Positions 15,547-20,667 of a stretch of DNA of 20,667 nt are shown one piece after another. The first letter of the stretch is position 1. Each line of letters starts with the position of its first letter. Both the position numbers and the translations under genes were made by a program. This DNA is from Flavobacterium psychrophilum (GTDB lineage: Bacteria > Bacteroidota > Bacteroidia > Flavobacteriales > Flavobacteriaceae): assembly GCA_003243255.1 (NCBI GenBank), contig QFQM01000076.1:1-20667 (forward strand), read 5' to 3'. The notes under the pieces are model-generated. The model was not told where the DNA came from. It saw only the letters and a program-made list of their open reading frames with translations, and did no database searches.

Positions 15547-16016
15547 TTTTTACACTGCTATTAGTCCCATTGCACCGTTCAGCCAAAGGTAGGCCTGTTT
15601 CAGGTTCGTTGTCAAGGGCATGGCAAGTGACGATGTAAGGTTCATTTGATATTGGTATCGTCACCCTTGACAACGAACCTGAAACAAGCTCAATTGGCGG
15701 CTTATCGGTTAAAAATGGTCGGGTGTGATTATTTTGAAAATACGTTCTCGCTGATCATCCGGTTGTGGTCATATGCGTCAGCATTGTTATTTATACCTGC
15801 CGATTTCATGACTGTTGCATTGTTTCATTTGCTTTCCATGTAAAGATTAATTACGGTAAAAGTAGCATGGAATGATTCTGCACGCGTCAAAAGACTACGG
15901 CATAAACGGTCCCCCCTTCCAGCTCTCGCTTTCAGGTACCCCCAATTATTCCGTTTCCTTATTGTCGCTGCGAACATCCATGCTAAAGACGATGACCATA
16001 ATTAATCCTTACAATT
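15547..16016. other. 470-nt non-coding region between the copper island and radC
   Basis: No convincing gene is seen. The left half holds the inverted repeat at 15596-15686. A frame from TTG 15646 to 15843 starts inside that repeat and looks accidental. The right half contains a C-rich run (CGGTCCCCCCTTCC near 15908-15921) and AT-rich sequence leading to the radC start. I found no clear promoter box. Confidence 0.6.
15596..15686. repeat. 23-bp perfect inverted repeat with inner 8-bp extension
   Basis: The left arm 15596-15618 (TGTTTCAGGTTCGTTGTCAA then GGG) is the exact reverse complement of 15664-15686. Inside it GTGACGAT (15627-15634) also pairs with ATCGTCAC (15657-15664), leaving an 8-nt bulge on the left and a 22-nt loop. 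The result is a stem of about 30 bp. Its role is unknown: hairpin terminator, transposon-end remnant, or recombination-site residue. Confidence 0.85.
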
Positions 16017-16484
16017 ATGGAAAGCATAAATGAAAAGAAACAATGGCAAGTAGCAGAAATCCAGCTCTCGTACAAGTCCAATGTAAAGCCTTCACAACGT
16101 CCGAAGATTTCAAGGTCCAGGGATGCCTTCGAAGTTTTGAAAAGTTCGTGGAACGAATCCACCATTGACTTGTTTGAAGAATTCAAAGTGATGTTTACCA
16201 ATCGCGCTAACAAAGTTCTTGGCATCATGGAAGTGTCAACCGGAGGAATTTCCGGAACCGTTGCTGATCCCCGATTAATATTTATCGCAGCACTCAAAGC
16301 AGGTGCTTCAGGAATGATCGTATCGCATAATCATCCTTCTGGAAACGTTACCCCAAGTCAGGCGGATATTCAACTAACACAAAAATTAAAAGAAGGTGGC
16401 AAGCTCCTGGAAATACAATTGCTTGATCACATTATCATGACCAGTGAAAGTTATTATTCATTTGCAGATGAGGGGATTTTATAA
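16017..16484 (+). CDS. radC: RadC-like JAB-domain protein (short form)
   Basis: A protein of 155 residues. The JAB/MPN metal site is visible as HNHPSGN (104-110) and SQAD (114-117), with an upstream acidic residue at 54-55. The front part VKPSQRPKISRSRDAFEVL replaces the N-terminal helix-hairpin-helix domain of full-length RadC (about 220 residues). This short version is common in integrative elements and plasmids of Bacteroidota. Its real role is not known, though the older link to DNA repair is not supported. It has its own ATG at 16017, no close SD, and stands alone. No integrase or transfer gene is in the window, so this is only a weak sign of a mobile element. Confidence 0.88.
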   Translation: MESINEKKQWQVAEIQLSYKSNVKPSQRPKISRSRDAFEVLKSSWNESTIDLFEEFKVMFTNRANKVLGIMEVSTGGISGTVADPRLIFIAALKAGASGMIVSHNHPSGNVTPSQADIQLTQKLKEGGKLLEIQLLDHIIMTSESYYSFADEGIL

Positions 16485-16728
16485 TCCCTTCATTTAAATA
16501 TTAGTTCTAACCCGTGAGACCTTCATAACTGTCCAAAACGAAGTATTTTACAAGGAGACAGTTTCTTAATTCAGATTAATTTGCGTAATTAAGATAGTCA
16601 AAATATCACCTTAAAACGGAAGTGGGGTATGAATATATGCTTGCAATAATGCTCCTCATACCAACAATTTTGATTGCCCAAAGCAAGACAGTGTATGGCT
16701 TCCATTCAAACCATTCATTGGAAAGTGG

Positions 16729-17151
16729 GTGGGCGAGTCCGATGGGCAGCCTGGAAAAGGCAAATATCAACGAAACTATGAGATCGTGTTAAACAAGAAA
16801 TTTATCGAGGTGAAAAATAAATCAACTTATCCACCTTCGTCACATAATCCAAAGGGCGAAGTGCATGAAGATCATGGCTTCATCAGCTACGATAAGGCCA
16901 GAAAGACGTTCGTTTTTCGGCAATTTCATATTGAATGTTTTGTCAATCAATATAAAATGGAATCGATATCACCTGATAAAAGAACGATCATCTTTGTTTC
17001 CGAGAGCATTGAAAATATTCCGGAGGGATATTGTGCCAAAGAAACCTACCGAATCGTAAGTGATAATAAAATAACTGAAACCTTCGAACTGGCCGAACCT
17101 GGAAAAAATTTTGAAGTGTACTCGAAAGCAACCCTGAGAAGATTAAAGTAA
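16729..17151 (+). CDS. DUF1579-like lipocalin-fold protein, apparently frameshifted near its start
   Basis: The open frame begins after a TGA at 16630; its first usable start is GTG 16729 (140 aa). But the family-like sequence begins earlier in the same frame, as KQDSVWLPFKPFIGKWVGE from 16681, with no start codon before it. A signal peptide (MLAIMLLIPTILIAQSK) lies just upstream in another frame, from ATG 16637. Losing one base near 16680 would explain both. The body KYQRNYEIVLNKKFIEVKNK, EVHEDHGFISYDK and RQFHIECFVNQYK is typical of a family of secreted DUF1579-like proteins that bear the motif GKWxGxxxGQPG. Function is unknown. Either it is a pseudogene in the making, or it is a sequencing error, or GTG 16729 yields a truncated cytosolic protein. 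The gap to the methyltransferase gene is 2 nt. Confidence 0.6.
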   Translation: MGESDGQPGKGKYQRNYEIVLNKKFIEVKNKSTYPPSSHNPKGEVHEDHGFISYDKARKTFVFRQFHIECFVNQYKMESISPDKRTIIFVSESIENIPEGYCAKETYRIVSDNKITETFELAEPGKNFEVYSKATLRRLK

Positions 17152-17153
17152 TT

Positions 17154-17777
17154 ATGTCTATGGAGACCTCAAAGGAGCACTGGGAAAAAATATACGCTAC
17201 AAAAGATAGCAACGAAGTAAGTTGGACGCAGGAAATCCCTGTAACATCCCTGGCTTTCGTTCATGCATTTAACGTGTCAAAAGATGCTGCAATCATTGAT
17301 GTGGGCGGTGGCGAAAGTAAATTCGTTGACTTTCTACTTGACGAGGGGTTTACGAATATAACGGTACTCGACATTTCAGAACAGGCGCTCATTAAAACAC
17401 AAACCAGGCTTGGAGAAAGGGCATTGAAAGTAAAATGGATTGTCTCCTATGTTACAGAATTCAGATCACTTCAGAAGTTCGATGTCTGGCATGATCGTGC
17501 CACATTTCATTTCTTGACTACGAACGAGCAAATTGAAAAGTATGTAGAACTCGCGGCACGTTATGTCAGTCCCAAAGGTTTCATGGCGATAGGTACTTTT
17601 TCTGAGAATGGTCCAACCAAATGTAGTGGTCTGGAGATTAAACAATATTCTGAAAGCCAACTTGAGAAAACGCTTACCTACTATTTTAGAAAAATACATT
17701 GCGTTACCGAGAATCACATCACTCCCTTTCATACCGTTCAGAATTTTTTGTTTTGTAGTTTTAGAAGAGCTGCGTAG
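17154..17777 (+). CDS. Class I SAM-dependent methyltransferase
   Basis: A protein of 207 residues. An ATG at 17160 is an equally good start. The opening SKEHWEKIYATKDSNEVSWTQ is typical of small methyltransferases annotated as trans-aconitate or thiopurine-like. SAM-binding motif I is IIDVGGGESKFVDFLL (47-62), motif II VLDIS (71-75). Motif IV is likely DVWHDRATFHFLT, where class members carry D-x-x-x-D and a conserved FHF. The ending FHTVQNFLFCSFRR is also usual. The substrate is not deducible. It lies 2 nt after the DUF1579-like gene, so the two probably form a transcript, and it converges with the HEPN-like gene. Confidence 0.85.
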   Translation: MSMETSKEHWEKIYATKDSNEVSWTQEIPVTSLAFVHAFNVSKDAAIIDVGGGESKFVDFLLDEGFTNITVLDISEQALIKTQTRLGERALKVKWIVSYVTEFRSLQKFDVWHDRATFHFLTTNEQIEKYVELAARYVSPKGFMAIGTFSENGPTKCSGLEIKQYSESQLEKTLTYYFRKIHCVTENHITPFHTVQNFLFCSFRRAA

Positions 17778-17783
17778 TGCTGT

Positions 17784-17808
17784 TTGTAGATGAAACTACA
17801 ATGCTTTT
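17784..17808 (+). terminator. Short hairpin between convergent genes
   Basis: TTGTAG (17784-17789) pairs with CTACAA (17796-17801) around ATGAAA, followed by TGCTTTTT. The stem has only 6 bp, but the position between two convergent stops and the T-run suit a weak terminator for the methyltransferase transcript. Confidence 0.35.
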
Positions 17809-19085
17809 TAGGTGAAAAGCTTATCCTCTTTTAGATTGAAAAGATAGGGATCACCTGCATTATATCGAATATGATAATCGCAGGTATAACACTTTACCCA
17901 CTCGATATGCTTTTTACTTCCGGGATTAAAAATGTCGTCAATCGTTTCACGATATACCACCATTGATTCTTCTCCACAGCAAATGCATTTGGAAACCTGT
18001 ATAGCGTGGGGATGTTCGTTCTTTTCCACGCTGGCGAATCTGCGGCCTCTTCCTTTCGGGTCTTTGTAATTATATTCGTAGGTCGCCTGAGTATTATTCC
18101 GCATGTACAAATTCATATTCAGGTTAGCCCGGCCTAGTTCCTTCAGATGTCCAATAAACAGAAGGGTCTGAACGGTGTCTTGCATTTCCTGTGGGTCGTG
18201 TAGTTGATTGAATTCAAATCGAATACTGGTTAACTCTTTAATGAGATCGATATGTGTAAGTGTAGTAAAATAAAACATTGACTCCGCCAGCGTATCCTTT
18301 TCCGCTCGGATAATTTCTGCGATGATGGGAATCAAGTGTTGTGTTACGAAATAATCCAACATCCATAGGGAGGGTAATTTATTTCCATTGTGAAGGATGC
18401 GATCGCGATACCAGTTGAGAAGTTCCAATGAAGCTTGATGATCGGATGAGTCGAGGAAAATATGTTTGCTCAGGATAACGGAAAAAGCGGTCACAATAGG
18501 GTCACTCAATCCTTGTTTGTGTAAATCGATAAGGCCATAAAATCGCGTTAATGTCTCTCGGAAAGGAATGGTGAATGGCTTGCCATCCATAGCCAAGGGC
18601 TCAAAAGTTCTTGCGTTTATCTCTGCTATGAGTTTGTCAATCGGCAGCTTACCTTTCTTACGCGTATAGGTCAGATTTTCGTTGGTCATCCATAATAGGT
18701 TTTTGAGAAAGAGTTCGAAAAACCGTTCGAAAGCGACAATGGCCAGCACGGTATTTTCTTCATCGAGAAAATCATGCTTAGTCGCCCTGAGTGGGTGCAT
18801 GGAAAGACCTTCGGCATAGAAGTTATAAGAAGCGTTCTGTGTGTTGAACGTATTGAAATAAAATTCAAAGGCATTACGCAGCGAATCAAAATAATGGGGA
18901 GGCACTCTCCGGTAATTATCATGGTCAGCGATGGTAACGTCATTTTGTTCGGCTAAATTGCGCAGTGTTTCTAAGTCCATATTTTTAGTTCTCGATGATT
19001 CTATTGGTACTGTCAATCCCAGGAGTTCAAAAAGGTCCGTCCTAATTGCAACAAAAAGATCTTCTCTTAGTTTAAGAGGTTCCAT
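17808..19085 (-). CDS. HEPN-like protein with C-terminal zinc ribbon
   Basis: A protein of 425 residues without close family recognition. An alpha-helical region contains EFYFNTFNTQN and IVAFERFFELFLKNLLW (116-132), which look like the first helix of a HEPN domain. Later comes NWYRDRILHNGN (224-235), which fits the HEPN catalytic motif R-polar-x(3)-H (R227 to H232). Two Cys pairs near the end, CICC (367-370) and CYTC (399-402), fit a zinc ribbon separated by about 29 residues. HEPN proteins are often RNases in toxin-antitoxin and phage-defence systems. Here the zinc ribbon could bind nucleic acid. The gene lies alone on the minus strand, beside an HsdM gene. No signal peptide or membrane helix is seen. 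Confidence 0.65.
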   Translation of the reverse strand: MEPLKLREDLFVAIRTDLFELLGLTVPIESSRTKNMDLETLRNLAEQNDVTIADHDNYRRVPPHYFDSLRNAFEFYFNTFNTQNASYNFYAEGLSMHPLRATKHDFLDEENTVLAIVAFERFFELFLKNLLWMTNENLTYTRKKGKLPIDKLIAEINARTFEPLAMDGKPFTIPFRETLTRFYGLIDLHKQGLSDPIVTAFSVILSKHIFLDSSDHQASLELLNWYRDRILHNGNKLPSLWMLDYFVTQHLIPIIAEIIRAEKDTLAESMFYFTTLTHIDLIKELTSIRFEFNQLHDPQEMQDTVQTLLFIGHLKELGRANLNMNLYMRNNTQATYEYNYKDPKGRGRRFASVEKNEHPHAIQVSKCICCGEESMVVYRETIDDIFNPGSKKHIEWVKCYTCDYHIRYNAGDPYLFNLKEDKLFT

Positions 19086-19185
19086 AAATCAAAGTTCAAA
19101 TTTTCTTCATCTTTTAGATTTTGGATAAATCCAATTTACAGAAATAATCGGCCCTCAGAAGGGATCACATTTGACTCATTTTGAC

Positions 19186-19193
19186 TATCTTTG
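19186..19193 (+). promoter_or_regulatory. Candidate -7 box TATCTTTG
   Basis: An exact fit to TAnnTTTG. Two TTTGAC/TTTTGAC copies lie just upstream but closer than the normal -33 distance. There is no gene just downstream (the next plus-strand ATG is 19542), so it may be the leftover promoter of a lost transposase gene. Confidence 0.3.
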
Positions 19194-19320
19194 AGATAAG
19201 AAAATTGTTCTTTAAAATCGTGCAAACTCAATCAAATTGTATGGGACCAACTCGGTGACCTATAGCAGTATGATTTTTATAAAATATTGATCCTGAACGG
19301 ATTAATAACTTAAAATAACT

Positions 19321-19357
19321 CCCAGCAGGATCACAAGTTGTCCCAGCGGGATCACAA
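19321..19357. repeat. Two tandem 16-bp repeats, 21-bp period
   Basis: CCCAGCAGGATCACAA (19321-19336) and CCCAGCGGGATCACAA (19342-19357) differ at one base and are separated by GTTGT. A third, partial copy of the core (GGGATCACA) occurs at 19161-19169. This is consistent with multiple transposase-binding repeats of an IS end. Confidence 0.75.
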
Positions 19358-19359
19358 TG

Positions 19360-19393
19360 AATGGCCAAGGAAATACTTCCTTGGCCATTTTTG
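19360..19393. terminator. Perfect 13-bp hairpin followed by T-run
   Basis: AATGGCCAAGGAA (19360-19372) pairs with TTCCTTGGCCATT (19377-19389) around ATAC, then TTTG. This suits a Rho-independent terminator on the plus strand. It could have ended the lost IS transcript. Confidence 0.6.
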
Positions 19394-19541
19394 TTCTAGC
19401 CATCACGGCATCAATCACGGGAAATATAGGTTGGATGGGGTCTGAAAGGGTAAAAATTATTCCCAAAGGGTATGGGTGCCGTGACGGACCTCCTGAAAAA
19501 TGACACTCGATTTTCATAAGTTTGATTAACACTTTAATATT

Positions 19542-19961
19542 ATGAATGACGAGTACAAATTGACTTCCCATGACGGAGAAACCCTTAGTCACCTTAATGA
19601 ACTTGTGCTGTCTTTATATGGACAAGCTCTTCTTCTATTTGACAATTATCATCTCGTAAACAGGACTCACGAAAAATTCATTACGCTAAATGGCGATTTT
19701 ATAGTCGAACTTTTCAGCGACTACCATATAGTATTCTGGTCTGGAAATGCCATTGTATTTTCAATTGACGGCACAGCAAGTAAAGTTAAACCAAAGCTTG
19801 ACTTTGAAGGGACAGAAGATGACCTCAACGTGCTCGCCAATGTCGTTGATAAATTGTTAACAGAAATTGGCGACAAGTATGAGGCAGAATCAAGGACTGT
19901 ACAGAAAAAATCATTTGAAGTAATATCTGCACTAGTTCAGAAGTATAGAGATCAGGATTGA
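19542..19961 (+). CDS. Hypothetical protein next to hsdM
   Basis: A protein of 139 residues, starting at ATG 19542 just after AT-rich sequence. I do not recognise the family. It has no signal peptide or membrane helix. The N-terminal part is mixed (SHDGETLSHLNELVLSLYGQ), the centre has alternating hydrophobic strands (ITLNGDFIVELFSDYHIVFW, AIVFSID), and the rest is helical and acidic (DDLNVLANVVDKLLTEIGDK, VISALVQKYRDQD). It ends 113 nt before hsdM on the same strand. Coding is supported by its length, a normal composition and lack of a better frame. A link to the R-M genes, for instance as a regulator or accessory protein, is a guess from position. Confidence 0.6.
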   Translation: MNDEYKLTSHDGETLSHLNELVLSLYGQALLLFDNYHLVNRTHEKFITLNGDFIVELFSDYHIVFWSGNAIVFSIDGTASKVKPKLDFEGTEDDLNVLANVVDKLLTEIGDKYEAESRTVQKKSFEVISALVQKYRDQD

Positions 19962-20074
19962 TCGACATGCTAACTGCTTTTTGCAGAATTAATACTAAAT
20001 TTCGATGAGCCCAATCTTGTCGACCTTTTTTTAAGGATGATGAGGGATGGGTTTTTGTATTTTTTAAGATCAAA

Positions 20075-20667
20075 ATGAACCATTCCCAACACAACAAAAT
20101 AGTAAACTTCATCTGGGGTATTGCCGATGATGTATTAAGAGATGTCTTCGTCCGTGGAAAATACAGAGATGTTATTCTTCCGTTTACAGTTCTAAGAAGG
20201 CTTGACGTACTACTTGAGAAATCAAAAGAGAAAGTTCTTGAGAATAATAAGTTTTTGATAAAGAGTAAGATTGATGACAAGTCTGTCTTAACTAAATTTT
20301 CAGGGTTCCCATTTTATAATACATCCCCCTATACTATGGGAGCGAATGGTCCCGAGGATGCTAAGTTTAAATATGTTGCTCTAACCTCTGACCCCGATCG
20401 AATTGATAGCAATCTCGAAAGTTACTTGGATGGATTTAGCCCCAACGTTCAAGAGATTATTAGCAAATTTAAAATCAGAAATCAGTTAGAGACAATACGC
20501 GAAGCAGGTGTCACCTATGATTTGATTGAAAAACTTGTCTCCAAAGAAATCAATCTTAGCCCAAATGACATCATAAACTCAAAGGGTGAAAAATTACCAG
20601 GACTCTCAAATCTTGGAATGGGTTATGTTTTCGAGGAACTAATCAGAAAATTCAATGAAGAGAATAA
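20075..20667 (+). CDS. hsdM: Type I restriction-modification methyltransferase subunit HsdM, 3'-partial
   Basis: The frame from ATG 20075 runs open to the window end, giving 197 complete codons. The N-terminus has the HsdM_N pattern: IVNFIWGIADDVLRD followed by VILPFTVLRRLDVLLEKSKE. It ends in NLGMGYVFEELIRKFNEEN, which in HsdM leads into the SAM-binding methylase domain. The catalytic NPPF motif would lie beyond the window. HsdM with HsdS methylates adenine in a split recognition site, and with HsdR forms the restriction complex. hsdS and hsdR are expected downstream but cannot be seen. There is no strong SD; TTTAAGATCAAA precedes the ATG. Confidence 0.92.
   Translation, partial: MNHSQHNKIVNFIWGIADDVLRDVFVRGKYRDVILPFTVLRRLDVLLEKSKEKVLENNKFLIKSKIDDKSVLTKFSGFPFYNTSPYTMGANGPEDAKFKYVALTSDPDRIDSNLESYLDGFSPNVQEIISKFKIRNQLETIREAGVTYDLIEKLVSKEINLSPNDIINSKGEKLPGLSNLGMGYVFEELIRKFNEEN

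Larger units (their letters stand above)
19086..19541. other. 456-nt non-coding region, likely insertion-sequence remnant
   Basis: There is no real gene. The region contains a GGGATCACA unit at 19161-19169, a -7-like TATCTTTG at 19186-19193, two 16-bp direct repeats at 19321-19357, and a 13-bp perfect hairpin at 19360-19389. Multiple short repeats near ends are a feature of IS21-type elements, but no transposase is left, so this is an inference. Confidence 0.5.

Noticed and set aside
15596..15686. Invertible promoter flanked by inverted repeats
   Set aside because: Only 45 nt lie between the 23-bp arms, and no promoter box or recombinase gene is seen.
15646..15843. 65-residue frame from TTG after the copper island
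   Set aside because: It begins inside the inverted repeat, has no signal or domain, and starts only with TTG.
19302..19592. 96-residue minus-strand frame in the non-coding IS-like region
   Set aside because: Its C-terminus is made only from the 21-bp repeat and the hairpin, giving a repeated VIPLGQ-like peptide; it is not a plausible protein.
19825..20280. 151-residue minus-strand frame over the hypothetical gene and hsdM
   Set aside because: The HsdM N-terminus on the plus strand is unmistakable, and the minus frame has no domain signal.
1..20667. tRNA, rRNA, CRISPR array or conjugation genes
   Set aside because: No cloverleaf, rRNA segment, regular spacer array, relaxase or integrase was found by eye on either strand.

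Overview
The window looks like a chromosomal segment from a member of the Bacteroidota, probably Cytophagales or Chitinophagales. The signs are moderate GC content, weak or absent Shine-Dalgarno sites, TAnnTTTG-type -7 boxes, and protein families typical of that phylum (DUF2911, HMBD lipoproteins, short RadC proteins, His-rich proteins next to metal genes). The assignment is inferred from gene content; there is no rRNA or tRNA in the window to confirm it.

Layout. (1) 1-813: the 3' part of a gene for a protein with a PD-(D/E)XK-like core, probably a restriction or defence nuclease. (2) 902-15546: a roughly 14.6-kb copper-handling island. Its first block is all on the plus strand: a His-rich exported protein, a DUF2231 membrane protein, an HMBD lipoprotein, a multicopper oxidase with a CopB-like C-terminal barrel extension, a TlpA-like thioredoxin lipoprotein, an Asp-box lipoprotein with a CDCC motif, a ferric-reductase-like membrane protein, a CPH-type (P1B-3, CopB) copper ATPase, a DUF2911 protein, a YceI protein and an AraC-type regulator. 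One six-helix membrane protein follows on the minus strand. The second plus-strand block holds two DUF305 proteins, a cytosolic 16-Cys four-helix copper-storage protein and a Met-rich outer-membrane protein. (3) 15547-16016: non-coding, with a 23-bp perfect inverted repeat. (4) 16017-17777: a short RadC protein, a DUF1579-like gene that appears frameshifted at its 5' end, and a class I methyltransferase. (5) 17808-20667: a minus-strand protein with a HEPN-like motif and a zinc ribbon, a 456-nt non-coding stretch that looks like an insertion-sequence fossil, a small unknown protein, and the start of a type I restriction-modification HsdM gene that runs off the window.

How it works together (inference). 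Copper would be pumped out of the cytoplasm by the CopB-type ATPase and buffered there by the Csp-like protein. In the periplasm it would be oxidised by the multicopper oxidase and bound by Met/His-rich HMBD and DUF305 proteins. It may finally cross or be held at the outer membrane by the barrel proteins. The thioredoxin and ferric-reductase-like proteins suggest redox control of copper or of the Cys-rich Asp-box protein. The AraC protein is the only obvious regulator. No CopZ, CueR, CusRS or RND efflux gene is seen. The island lies between nuclease, HEPN and type I R-M genes, as expected of a variable accessory or defence locus.
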